Assembly: GCA_028277885.1 (NCBI GenBank)
Contig: JANQFK010000022.1
Coordinates: 1-64,000, forward strand
From: Myxococcota bacterium
Lineage (GTDB): Bacteria > Myxococcota_A > UBA9160 > UBA6930
DNA length: 64,000 nucleotides
Reading direction: 5' to 3'
This document shows, in pieces, positions 19,139-27,216 of this stretch (the first letter of the stretch is position 1; the number at the start of each line of letters is the position of its first letter). The notes beneath the pieces were generated by a model. That model did not search any database. It saw only the letters and a program-made list of their open reading frames with translations, and was not told the origin of the DNA. A program made the translations under genes and the position numbers.

Positions 19139-19588
19139 CTAGCGGGGAGCGTCGATCTCGAAGCGGATGGGGACCTCGATGCGTCCGTAGACCGCCGGGA
19201 AGGGGCCGGCCCGGCTCACGGCACGCAGGGCCGCCCGATCCAGCGCGGGCGAGCCCGAGGAGCGCTCGATGCGGACGTCCCGCGCGTGGCGTCGGCCGTC
19301 GAGAGCGAAGCCCACGATCGCCTCGCCCTCGACGCCTCGGTGGCGGGCGAGGCTCGGGTACTCGAGGGCGCCTTCGACTCGACGCCGGATCTCGTCGAGG
19401 CGGTCGGCGAGGGGCCGGCCCGCAGGGACGGCATCCATGACCGGGGGCCGGGCCGGCACGTCGACGGGACGGACCGACGGCTCCGTGGGCTCCGCTGGGG
19501 TCGCGCACGCGAGGGCCAGGCCAGCACCCATGCCGATCCCTGCGGCGAGGACCGCGAGCCGGCCACGGTGGGAGTCACGGACCCTCAA
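19139..19588 (-). CDS. Lipoprotein with TonB C-terminal domain
   Basis: 149 aa from a TTG start that overlaps the upstream aminotransferase stop by 4 bp (TTGA). The N-terminus RLAVLAAGIGMGAGLALACA is a lipoprotein signal with a plausible lipobox. The C-terminal ~75 residues (VEGEAIVGFALDGRRHARDV ... SSGSPALDRAALRAV ... PFPAVYGRIEVPIRFEI) match the TonB-C fold. A usual TonB has an N-terminal membrane anchor and a long Pro-rich spacer; here the linker is only about 50 residues. It may be a periplasmic TonB-box binder for the neighbouring receptor or an unrelated TonB-C lipoprotein. The start codon is the weakest part. Confidence 0.65.
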   Translation of the reverse strand: MRVRDSHRGRLAVLAAGIGMGAGLALACATPAEPTEPSVRPVDVPARPPVMDAVPAGRPLADRLDEIRRRVEGALEYPSLARHRGVEGEAIVGFALDGRRHARDVRIERSSGSPALDRAALRAVSRAGPFPAVYGRIEVPIRFEIDAPR

Positions 19589-20709
19589 CCGGCAGCCCCA
19601 ACCCGCTCGGCCCGCAGGGCCGCGAGCAGGCGCTCCACGTTCTCCACCCGGGCGTTCTCGCCCATCAGCCCCACCCGCCAGATCGCGCCGGCGAGCTTGC
19701 CGAGGCCGCCGCCCACCTCGATGCCGTGCTCCGTGAGGAGCCGCCGGCGCAGCGCCGCCTCGGGCGCACCGCACAGGGCCTCGGGCAGCCGCAGGGTGGT
19801 GAGCATCGGCAGGCGGATCGCCTCGGGCACCAGGGGCTCGAAGCCCAGCGGAGCGACGCCCTCGAGGAGCGCACCGGCGGCCTCGCGGTGGCGTGCGGCC
19901 CGTGCCTCGAGGCCCTCCTCGCCGACCAGGCGCAGCCCCTCGAGCAGCGCGTAGATCGCCGAGATGGGTGCGGTGTGGTGGTAGACGCGCTCGCCGCCGA
20001 AGTAGCCGGCCAGCAGGGTGACGTCGAGGTACCAGCTCTGGACCGGTGTCGCGCGCCCGCGCACCCGCTCGACGGCGCGCTCGCTGAAGCTCACCGGGGA
20101 GAGGCCGGGCGGGCAGGAGAGGCACTTCTGGGTGCCGCTGTAGGCCGCGTCCACCCCCCAGGCGTCGAGCTCCACGGGCAGCCCGGAGAGCGAGGTGACG
20201 CAGTCGAGCACCACGAAGGCGTCGACGCCGCGCGCCGCCGCTGCGATCTCCTCGACGGGCTGGTACACCCCCGTCGACGTCTCGGCGTGGACGAGGCTCA
20301 CCACCGTGGGCCGCACCCGCTCGATGGCGGAGCCCATCGCGTCGGGGTCGAGGGCGGTGCCGGGCTCGGTCTCGACCCGCGTGACGCGTGCGCCGATGCG
20401 CGTCGCCACGTCGGCCATGCGCTCGCCGAACACGCCCGCCACACCCACCACCACGTCGTCTCCGCGCTCGAGCAGGTTGGCGAGGCAGGCCTCCATGCCG
20501 GCGCTGCCCGTGGCCGAGAGCGGCAGGGTGAACGGGTTGCGCGTGCCGAACAGCGGTCGCAGCCGCTCCTGGACCTCGTCCATCAGCGCCAGGAACGCGG
20601 GGTCCAGGTGACCGAGCAGGGGCTGGGCCATGGCGCGCCGCACGCGCTCGGGCACGTTCGACGGGCCCGGGCCCAGGAGCAGGCGGGCGGGCAGGGTGGG
20701 GCTCGACAT
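19585..20709 (-). CDS. Class V PLP aminotransferase (serine/alanine-glyoxylate type)
   Basis: 374 aa. MSSPTLPARLLLGPGPSNVP is the classic start of the alanine-glyoxylate/serine-pyruvate aminotransferase family; Schiff-base Lys in DAAYSGTQKCLSCPPGL; AETSTGVYQPVEEI and HHTAPISAIYAL are further family blocks. It transfers an amino group from serine or alanine to glyoxylate or pyruvate. ATG start at 20709. It is followed by the TonB-C lipoprotein through a 4-bp overlap, an odd functional pairing. Divergent from the small membrane peptide/dNTPase operon. Confidence 0.9.
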   Translation of the reverse strand: MSSPTLPARLLLGPGPSNVPERVRRAMAQPLLGHLDPAFLALMDEVQERLRPLFGTRNPFTLPLSATGSAGMEACLANLLERGDDVVVGVAGVFGERMADVATRIGARVTRVETEPGTALDPDAMGSAIERVRPTVVSLVHAETSTGVYQPVEEIAAAARGVDAFVVLDCVTSLSGLPVELDAWGVDAAYSGTQKCLSCPPGLSPVSFSERAVERVRGRATPVQSWYLDVTLLAGYFGGERVYHHTAPISAIYALLEGLRLVGEEGLEARAARHREAAGALLEGVAPLGFEPLVPEAIRLPMLTTLRLPEALCGAPEAALRRRLLTEHGIEVGGGLGKLAGAIWRVGLMGENARVENVERLLAALRAERVGAAG

Positions 20710-20766
20710 GCCCGCGAGAGTACCCGGCCCGCGCGGCGACGCGCCTCGCGCGTGGAGCCGGGCTGC

Positions 20767-20795
20767 TTGACACCCCCGGGGCCCCTCCGTAGGGT
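20767..20795 (+). promoter_or_regulatory. Predicted sigma70-type promoter
   Basis: TTGACA (20767-20772), 17 bp, TAGGGT (20790-20795), upstream of the 50-aa peptide/dNTPase operon in the divergent gap behind the aminotransferase. Perfect -35 consensus; the -10 has the GC-rich form repeated elsewhere in the window. Confidence 0.55.
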
Positions 20796-20853
20796 CTTCC
20801 GCGTTCCCCCGCCTCATCCCCCACCCGGCCGGTCTGCAGGAGATCCCCCTCGC

Positions 20854-21006
20854 GTGAGGCGCTGGCTCGCAGTCTCCCTCGCCCTCGTCGTCGCACTGGG
20901 TGCCGCCTACGTGCTGGCCACGAGCGGCGCCCACCAGCACGCGCCGGAGATCGACGAGGCCTCGCGCCGCAAGCTGGTCGAGGTGCTGAGGGACGAGTCC
21001 CCGTGA
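20854..21006 (+). CDS. 50-aa single-pass membrane peptide coupled to dNTPase gene
   Basis: GTG start 11 bp after an AGGAG (20838-20842). The sequence begins RRWLAVSLALVVALGAAYVL, one transmembrane or signal helix, followed by a His-containing and then charged tail (GAHQHAPEIDEASRRKLVEV). The stop overlaps the dNTPase GTG start by 4 bp (GTGA), so it is probably translated and coupled. I recognise no family. It could be a small envelope protein or a leader peptide controlling translation of the dNTPase. Confidence 0.6.
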   Translation: MRRWLAVSLALVVALGAAYVLATSGAHQHAPEIDEASRRKLVEVLRDESP

Positions 21007-22187
21007 GCGCCGACGCCATCGAGGAGGGGCCCGCCGTGGTGCGGCGCCGCGAGCAGTACGAGGGTGAGGAGGCCGAGCGTCTGGCTCCCTTCGCCTCCCT
21101 CGCCATGCGCTCCCGCGGCCGCGTCGTGGACGAGCCGGAGCACCCCTACCGCACCGCCTTCCAGCGCGACCGCGACCGGATCGTCCACTCGCGGGCCTTC
21201 CGCCGCCTCGAGTACAAGACCCAGGTCTTCGTCTACCACGAGGGCGACCACTACCGCGACCGGCTGACCCACACCCTCGAGGCCAGCCAGATCGCCCGGA
21301 CCGTGGCGCGCGCGCTGCGCGTGAACGAGGACCTCGCCGAGGCGGTCGCCCTGGCCCACGACCTCGGCCACACGCCCTTCGGCCACGCCGGCGAGCGCGT
21401 GCTCGACGAGCTGCTCCGCGACGACGGCGGCTTCGACCACAACCGCCAGACCCTGCGCATCGTGGACTGGCTCGAGGAGCGCTCCCCGGGCTTCCGCGGG
21501 CTCAACCTCACCTGGGAGACCCGCGAGGGGCTGCTCAAGCACGGCTGCCGCTGGGAGCACCCGGTGCCGGTGCCGCCCGCCACGCCCCAGTCCAGCCTCG
21601 AGGCCCAGATCGCCGACGCCTGCGACGAGATCGCCTACACGAACCACGACCTCGACGACGGGCTGCGCTCGGGCCTGCTCGACCTCGAGCGCCTCGAGGC
21701 GGTGCCGCTGTGGCGCGACGCACGGCGTGGCGCCGAGCGGCGCGCGGGGCCGGCGCGGGAGCGGGTGCTGCGCGCCCAGACCATCGTGAGCCTGATCAAC
21801 GCCCTGGTGACGGACCTCGTGGAGACCACGGCGAGCCGGCTCGAGAAGGCCGACCTCGCCGACGCCGACGCCCTGCGCCAGAGCGACGAGCGCCTGCTCG
21901 GCTTCTCGGAGCCCATGGCGGCGGCGAAGGCCGAGCTCAAGGCCTTCCTCCACGAGCACCTCTACCACCACCCCCGGGTGGTGCGCATGACGCGCAAGGG
22001 CGAGCGGGTGCTGGCGGACCTGTATCGCGTCTACCGCGAGGACCCGCGCCTGCTCCCGGAGCACGTGCGCGAGCGCTTCGCCGAGGACGGCGAGGCGCGC
22101 GCGACGGCGGACTACGTGGCCGGCATGACGGACCGCTTCGCCCTGGTGGAACACCGCAAGCTGCTGGACGTGCATGAGCCCGCCTGA
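21003..22187 (+). CDS. dgt: Deoxyguanosinetriphosphate triphosphohydrolase-like protein
   Basis: 394 aa HD-domain dNTP triphosphohydrolase of the shorter Dgt-like class. Substrate and metal motifs: RDRIVHSRAFRRLEYKTQVF, HYRDRLTHTLEASQIAR, AHDLGHTPFGHAGE (the His-Asp pair) and DEIAYTNHDLDDGLRSG. It hydrolyses dNTPs to nucleoside plus triphosphate and lowers dNTP pools. Second gene of a run with the 50-aa peptide upstream and cutA overlapping its last 14 bp. Confidence 0.93.
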   Translation: MSADAIEEGPAVVRRREQYEGEEAERLAPFASLAMRSRGRVVDEPEHPYRTAFQRDRDRIVHSRAFRRLEYKTQVFVYHEGDHYRDRLTHTLEASQIARTVARALRVNEDLAEAVALAHDLGHTPFGHAGERVLDELLRDDGGFDHNRQTLRIVDWLEERSPGFRGLNLTWETREGLLKHGCRWEHPVPVPPATPQSSLEAQIADACDEIAYTNHDLDDGLRSGLLDLERLEAVPLWRDARRGAERRAGPARERVLRAQTIVSLINALVTDLVETTASRLEKADLADADALRQSDERLLGFSEPMAAAKAELKAFLHEHLYHHPRVVRMTRKGERVLADLYRVYREDPRLLPEHVRERFAEDGEARATADYVAGMTDRFALVEHRKLLDVHEPA

Positions 22188-22515
22188 GCCGCGGGCCGAG
22201 GACGTCGAGGTCGCGCTGGTGACCGCGCCCGACGCCGAGACCGGCGAGCGCATCGCCCGTGCCCTGGTGGAGGAGCGCCTCGCCGCCTGCGTGAACCTGG
22301 TGCCCGGGCTGCGCTCGATCTATCGCTGGGAGGGCGCCGTCGAGAGCGCGGAGGAGGTGCTGCTCGTGGTGAAGACCCGCGCCGATCGCGCCGAACGGCT
22401 TGAGGAGCGGCTGCTGGCGCTGCACCCCTACGACGTCCCCGAGCTGCTGCGCATCCCGACCCGCGGCGGGCACGCCGCCTACCTGCGCTGGGTGCTGGCG
22501 GAGACCGGCTCGTGA
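22174..22515 (+). CDS. cutA: CutA1 divalent-cation tolerance protein
   Basis: 113 aa trimeric ferredoxin-like CutA1. Typical blocks: EERLAACVNLVPGLRSIYRW, EEVLLVVKTRA, HPYDVPELLRIP and YLRWVLAET. Often linked to copper or other metal tolerance, but its biochemical role is unsettled. Starts inside the end of the dNTPase gene and ends in a GTGA overlap with the next gene, so it is part of a coupled operon. Confidence 0.93.
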   Translation: MSPPEPRAEDVEVALVTAPDAETGERIARALVEERLAACVNLVPGLRSIYRWEGAVESAEEVLLVVKTRADRAERLEERLLALHPYDVPELLRIPTRGGHAAYLRWVLAETGS

Positions 22516-23717
22516 GCCTCGCCGACGCCCTGGAGCGGGCCGCCGGGGAGCTCCCCGGCGAGGCCGATGCGATCCGCCCCGCGAACGGCGACCCGGTGCG
22601 CCTGCTCGAGAGCCTCGACGCCGGCGCGGCGGGCCGTGTGCTGGGCTGGCTGCTGGCCCACGAGGCCGACGCTGCCGAGGAGCTGGTCGAGGCCTGGCTC
22701 GAGCACGACGCCGGCCTCGCGGCCCTCGGCGCCCTCGACGAGGGCGGCCTGCCCAAGGCCGGCCGCAAGCTGCTGCGCCGCGCCCGCCACCGGCTGCGCT
22801 CCCGCGGTGTGGCGCTGCCCGAGGCCTCGCCCGAGGAGCGCGTCGCCAAGCTGCCCGAGGTCGACGACGCCATCGAGGCGGCGCTCGTCACCGCCCTCGA
22901 CCCCTCGGGCGCGCGCCTCGTCTACCGCGTCGAGCCCGATCCCTCGGGCGGCGCGCGGCTGTTCGAGGTGGCGATCGACGACCGCCGCGGGGTGCTCGAC
23001 GCGAGCCTCTACAGCGCCAGCCGCAGCCGGGTGCGCGCGTTCCTGCGCGAGGTGACGGGACGCTCGGGCCTGGTCGCCATCGAGGTGCCCGGCGACGCGC
23101 TGCGCGCGCTGCTGGCCCGGGCGGCGGCGCGCCACCCCGCGGACCGGCGGCTGCCGGGCGACTTCGGCGACTGGAAGGGGCGCCTCACCGCCGGCGGCGA
23201 GGAGGCCGCGACGCCCGGGCAGATCGTCGCCGAGGCCCTGGGCGAGGAGCTCGAGCCGACGCGCCTGCGGGAGGTCGCCGAGCGGGTGAGGGCGGGGGCG
23301 CTCGGGCCGTGGCCCGAGCCCGCCGAGGTGCTGCGGCCGGTGGCCGATCGCATCCGCGAGCGCGCCGAGAGCCCGGTGCTGGTGAACGCCCAGCAGCGCC
23401 GCGAGCAGGCCGAGGCCGCGCTGGTCGAGGCGCTCGACGAGGTCTACGCGGGGGAGGCGGCGGCGGTGGCGGCGGAGCGCTTCCGGGAGTGCGCCTACGT
23501 GCTCTGGCGGCGAGACGAGGAGGCCGCCGCGCGCGACTGCCTGGCCGCCGCGGCGAGCTTCGCCAAGCTGCCCGCGGCCGAGAACCCGGTGGCGCGTGCG
23601 CTGCTCGAGGTGGCGCTCGGCCCGTTGTTCGAATCCATCGATCGGGACGCGCCCTCGGCGTCGGACGAGGCCGACGAGGCCGAGCCCGAGGGCTCCCCGA
23701 TCCTGACCAAACCCTGA
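22512..23717 (+). CDS. Conserved-looking hypothetical protein, 401 aa
   Basis: Not recognised. Predominantly alpha-helical and Ala/Glu/Arg-rich, soluble, without signal peptide. Residues 130-210 look like a compact alpha/beta segment (RLVYRVEPDPSGGARLFEVA ... SRVRAFLREVTGR); residues 280-380 are helical repeats. The acidic C-terminal tail (DEADEAEPEG) is probably disordered. GTG start overlapping the cutA stop (GTGA). Position suggests co-expression with dNTPase and cutA, but no function can be inferred. Confidence 0.7.
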   Translation: MSLADALERAAGELPGEADAIRPANGDPVRLLESLDAGAAGRVLGWLLAHEADAAEELVEAWLEHDAGLAALGALDEGGLPKAGRKLLRRARHRLRSRGVALPEASPEERVAKLPEVDDAIEAALVTALDPSGARLVYRVEPDPSGGARLFEVAIDDRRGVLDASLYSASRSRVRAFLREVTGRSGLVAIEVPGDALRALLARAAARHPADRRLPGDFGDWKGRLTAGGEEAATPGQIVAEALGEELEPTRLREVAERVRAGALGPWPEPAEVLRPVADRIRERAESPVLVNAQQRREQAEAALVEALDEVYAGEAAAVAAERFRECAYVLWRRDEEAAARDCLAAAASFAKLPAAENPVARALLEVALGPLFESIDRDAPSASDEADEAEPEGSPILTKP

Positions 23718-23726
23718 GGAGGGACG

Positions 23727-24086
23727 ATGCTGCTCGGTCAGGGACGCTACTGGCAGGCCTCGGTGCGCAAGGGCAGCGAGGCGGTCGTGCTGGGGCTGCT
23801 TCGCGACGGCCTGCCCGAGGATCTCCAGGAGCTGCGGGACCTGCAGATCGAGGTGCCGTTTCCGCGCTGGAACGGGGTGCTGAAGCACGCTCGCTCGGAC
23901 CGCAAGCTGCTCGGGGGCATGCTGCTCGACTACGTGCGCAACAAGGCGGCCGGGGACCAGCTCGCCGGAGCCCTCGCCGACGACCGCCTCTACGGCGAGC
24001 TGCGCCGCGTGGTGGTCGACACCAGCGCCGCCCTGGTGGAGGAGGGCCTGCTGGCCCTCTCGCCCCCCGACGTCCCGGACTCCTGA
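23727..24086 (+). CDS. Small hypothetical protein, 119 aa
   Basis: Not recognised. Begins 9 bp after the 401-aa gene with an AGGAGGG ribosome-binding site (23717-23723), so it is the last gene of that run. Helical, soluble, with the conserved-looking block KLLGGMLLDYVRNKAAGDQL and no cysteines or signal peptide. Followed immediately by the 36-bp repeat array. Confidence 0.65.
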   Translation: MLLGQGRYWQASVRKGSEAVVLGLLRDGLPEDLQELRDLQIEVPFPRWNGVLKHARSDRKLLGGMLLDYVRNKAAGDQLAGALADDRLYGELRRVVVDTSAALVEEGLLALSPPDVPDS

Positions 24087-24104
24087 CCCGCGGCCCCGGG
24101 CCCC

Positions 24105-24310
24105 GGCCGAGGCCCGGCGCTCGGACCCCCAGCCGGGCCGCCTCGAGGCCCGGCGCCCAGGCCCCGAGCCGGGCCGCCTCGAGGCCCGGCGCCCAGACCC
24201 CGAGCCGGGCCGCCTCGAGGCCCGGCGTTCAGACCCCGAGCCGGGCCGCCTCGAGGCCCGGCGTTCAGACCCCGAGCCGGGCCGCCTTGAGGCCCGGCGT
24301 TCAGACCGTT
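24105..24310. repeat. Tandem 36-bp hairpin repeat (five copies plus a degenerate one)
   Basis: Copies start at 24131, 24167, 24203, 24239 and 24275, with a diverged partial copy from about 24105. Each unit contains arms GCCGGGCC and GGCCCGGC separated by a 7-nt loop, with the 10-bp palindrome GCCTCGAGGC inside. Units differ at a few positions (GCCC/GTTC; one C-to-T in the last copy). No spacers, so not CRISPR. It fills most of the 308-bp gap between the 119-aa gene and the RG-rich protein gene. Possible roles: REP-like element, transcription barrier or binding array. Confidence 0.85.
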
Positions 24311-24394
24311 AGGTAAGAGGGCTCATCTCGACGCCGCCCGCCGAGCTCCCCGGCCGGCCCTTCCCGGCCACCGGCCGGATGGAGGAAACCCCCC

Positions 24395-27214
24395 ATGCGA
24401 GGACGCTTCGGCCGCCGCCGCACGCGCGGCTCCAAGCCCGAAGGCGCCGCCATCGAGGCCCACTGGCTCGACCGCATCCGGGAGGCCGGGCTGGTGCCCG
24501 TGCCGGCCCTCGAGCCCCTCTCCATCGACGACGTTCCCGACTCCTTCGCGCTGGTCGCCCGGGGCAGCGCCGAGGACGGCACGGCCTGGCTGGTGACGTT
24601 CTCGCCGACCTCGGGCGGCGATGCGCTGCTGGCCGGGGTGGCGGCGGTGACGCGCCTGGCCCGGGACGAGGCCTTCGGCGGCCGGGCGGTCGCGGTCTCG
24701 CCGGTGTGGCGCGCCGCCGACCGGCGGCGCCTCGCCGCCCTGGCCGCGCTCCCCGTCGGGCTGCGGGCCCTGCCCCTGGCCGGCGACGGCGAGCCCGGAG
24801 TCGAGCCCGAGAGCGCGGCCCCGAGCCTCGTGCCCGTGGAGCGGGTGGGGGCCCAGCTCCCGGCCCCCGCGGATCGCGACGTCTTCGAGCGGGCCCTGGA
24901 GGGCCTGCGGGGCCTCGCGGCCAAGCACGGGGGTGCGGTGCGCGGCGCCGGCCGCTCCGCGGAGCTGGCGATCCTGGCGCGCCGCGTGGCCGCGCTGCAC
25001 GCCGACGAGGGCCCCCGCCTCGAGACCTTCCTGCCCACGCGCTCGAGCGTCCGGCTCGACGAGGCGAACCTCTCGGAGGCTCTGGATCGACTCGAGGGGT
25101 ACGTCCGCAAGCGCCTGAACGAGCGAAGGGTTCGCGATGGCGAGGAGGGCCTGCGCGGACGCGCGCTGCCCGGCCTGCGCCGGGCCGCCGAGCTGCGCTT
25201 CGCCGAGCCCTGGCCCATGGGCGGTGCCGATCTCGACTGCCTCGATCTGGCCGGCGTGGCGGCCGACGGCACCCCCGTTGTGGGGGCGATCCGCGAGCGC
25301 CTCGATCTCGCGGCCCTCGGCGAGATCCTGGACGGCGTGCTCGCGCTGGACGGCGTGCTGCCGGCGCTGCTGGCCCGGGCCGAGCCGCCGGTCCGCATCC
25401 TGCGCCCGCAGCTGCTGCTGGCCGCCCGGGAGACCGCGGCCTCGGTCGACGATGCGCTCTCGGGGCTCGCCCTCGACGCCTCGCTCTTCGATCTGCGCGA
25501 GGCCGCGGGCGCCCTCGAGCTGGTGGCGCGGGGCAGCCGCGGCGCCGGCGTGGCGGCCGCCGTGGTGCCGGCCGTCGAGGCGCCGGCGGCCTCGGGCCGC
25601 CGCGAGTCCGGCGGCGAGGCGCGCGCGGCTCGCGGCGAGCGCGGCCGCGGTCGCGGCCGGGAGCGAGCCGCTCCCGACGAGGGGGCCGTGGGCGGCGAGG
25701 AGGGCGAGCGCCGCGAGCGTGACGGTCGGCGCGGCAGCCGGGGCGGCCGCCGGCGTCGCGGCCGGGGCCGGGGCCGCGGCACCGCGGCGGCGGTCGCCGC
25801 CGAGGACGTGGACGGGCCGGCGGAGTCGGGCTTCGAGGAGGTCTCCCTCTTCGACCTCGCCGACGAGGGCGGTGGCGACGCCGAGGAGAGCCGGGGCGAC
25901 GACGCGCCGCGCGGCCGCAGTCGGCGCCGCGGCCGGCGCCGCGGCCGCCGCAGCGGCGAGGCCTCCAGCGAGGCGCGCAGCGAAGGCGCTCCAGAGGGCC
26001 GCGACGATCTCGAGGACGGGGACGAGCTTCCCGCCCTCGCGCCCGAGGCCCCGGAGCTCGAGGAGGACGTCGAGTCCTCCTACGACGCCGAGGAGCTCCA
26101 GGAGGAGCCCCTCACCGCCGCCGAGCGCATCCGCCTGGAGCGCGAGCGGCGCCGGCTCGCCCGGGTCGCGAAGACGGGCCCCGACACGCCGGAGCCGCCC
26201 GAGGCGCCGGAAGGGGAGGTGGAGCCCGAGGAGGTCGAGCTGCGCCTGCCCCGGGGCCGCGCCGCGATCCTGGCCCTCGCCGACCGCGAGTCCATCGCCG
26301 CCGCGGTGCTGCTCGCCCGCGAGGTGCGCAACATCGAGGGCCTCTGGGTCTACCCCCAGGAGGAGCTGATGACCTTCTTCCGCAGCGTCTGCACCGACCT
26401 GCGGGAGAACACGCCGATCTACGTGGTGGGCTTCGTGGCGCGGCCGGCGCGCGACGCCCTCCAGGCGGCGGCGCTCTACCGCGATCGCCTGGTCTGGTTC
26501 GACCACCACGACTGGCCGCCCGAGGACCTGGGCGCACTGCGCGACGCCATCGGCGAGCCCATGGTGCACGTGGTGGAGGGCTGCGGCAGCTCGCTGCCCC
26601 TCGCCCTCGCCCAGTGCACGCGGCGCAGCCGCTTCACCGACAAGCTGGTGGACCTCGTCACCGGCCGCTTCACGCAGCACGACTTCGAGCGCTGGGGCCG
26701 GCTGTGGTGGTCGCGGCTGGGCGCGATGGCGGAGCGGCCCGGGGACCACCGCGCCGACGTCGAGATGCTGCTCGCCGGACGGCCCTCGGACCTCGCCAAG
26801 GAGGCGGCGCGCCTGCCGGCACCGCCGCCCCCCGACGAGGTCGCCTGGGTGGCCGAGCGCGACTTCCGCCTGGTGCACTTCGGCGGGTTCGTGCTGGTGG
26901 TGGCCGACGTTCCCGGCCACCTGAGCCTCAACCTGGTCTCCCGGGTGATGCGCGAGCGCTACGGCGCGGCCATCAGCCTGGCGCGCAGCGAGGGCGGCGA
27001 CGTCTTCGTGCTGGGCGCCGACGAGGTGACGGGCCGGCGCGCCATCGACGCGGGCGCCATGGTGGACCACCTGGACGCGAAGTTCGCCTGGGTGGAGGCG
27101 CTGCCCCAGGCCGACCACGTGGCGCGCTTCCGCGCCGACGTCGCGGAAGCGCCGGAGCGCCTCGACGAGCTGGTCTCGGAGATCGCCATGGGGCGCTCGA
27201 TCCTCGAAGGCTGA
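24395..27214 (+). CDS. Large Arg/Gly-rich protein with C-terminal DHH-like domain
   Basis: 939 aa, strong GGAGG ribosome-binding site (24381-24385). Residues 1-395: mixed alpha/beta region I do not recognise. Residues about 400-535: low-complexity Arg/Gly blocks such as RGRGRGRE, RRRRGRGRGRG and [12 protein letters not shown], interleaved with acidic stretches, resembling RNA-binding linkers of RNase E-type proteins. Residues about 620-939: alpha/beta domain with LVWFDHHDWPPEDL, the DHH motif of RecJ/NrnA-like phosphoesterases near residue 703; the upstream Asp motif appears weak (ALADRES). A nucleic-acid-binding or RNA-turnover factor is inferred. Activity is uncertain. Followed by queE 2 bp later. 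Confidence 0.75.
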   Translation: MRGRFGRRRTRGSKPEGAAIEAHWLDRIREAGLVPVPALEPLSIDDVPDSFALVARGSAEDGTAWLVTFSPTSGGDALLAGVAAVTRLARDEAFGGRAVAVSPVWRAADRRRLAALAALPVGLRALPLAGDGEPGVEPESAAPSLVPVERVGAQLPAPADRDVFERALEGLRGLAAKHGGAVRGAGRSAELAILARRVAALHADEGPRLETFLPTRSSVRLDEANLSEALDRLEGYVRKRLNERRVRDGEEGLRGRALPGLRRAAELRFAEPWPMGGADLDCLDLAGVAADGTPVVGAIRERLDLAALGEILDGVLALDGVLPALLARAEPPVRILRPQLLLAARETAASVDDALSGLALDASLFDLREAAGALELVARGSRGAGVAAAVVPAVEAPAASGRRESGGEARAARGERGRGRGRERAAPDEGAVGGEEGERRERDGRRGSRGGRRRRGRGRGRGTAAAVAAEDVDGPAESGFEEVSLFDLADEGGGDAEESRGDDAPRGRSRRRGRRRGRRSGEASSEARSEGAPEGRDDLEDGDELPALAPEAPELEEDVESSYDAEELQEEPLTAAERIRLERERRRLARVAKTGPDTPEPPEAPEGEVEPEEVELRLPRGRAAILALADRESIAAAVLLAREVRNIEGLWVYPQEELMTFFRSVCTDLRENTPIYVVGFVARPARDALQAAALYRDRLVWFDHHDWPPEDLGALRDAIGEPMVHVVEGCGSSLPLALAQCTRRSRFTDKLVDLVTGRFTQHDFERWGRLWWSRLGAMAERPGDHRADVEMLLAGRPSDLAKEAARLPAPPPPDEVAWVAERDFRLVHFGGFVLVVADVPGHLSLNLVSRVMRERYGAAISLARSEGGDVFVLGADEVTGRRAIDAGAMVDHLDAKFAWVEALPQADHVARFRADVAEAPERLDELVSEIAMGRSILEG

Positions 27215-27216
27215 GC

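Noticed and set aside
24131-24310. CRISPR array
   Set aside because: Repeat length (36 bp) is CRISPR-like but units are directly abutting with no spacers and no cas genes are near.
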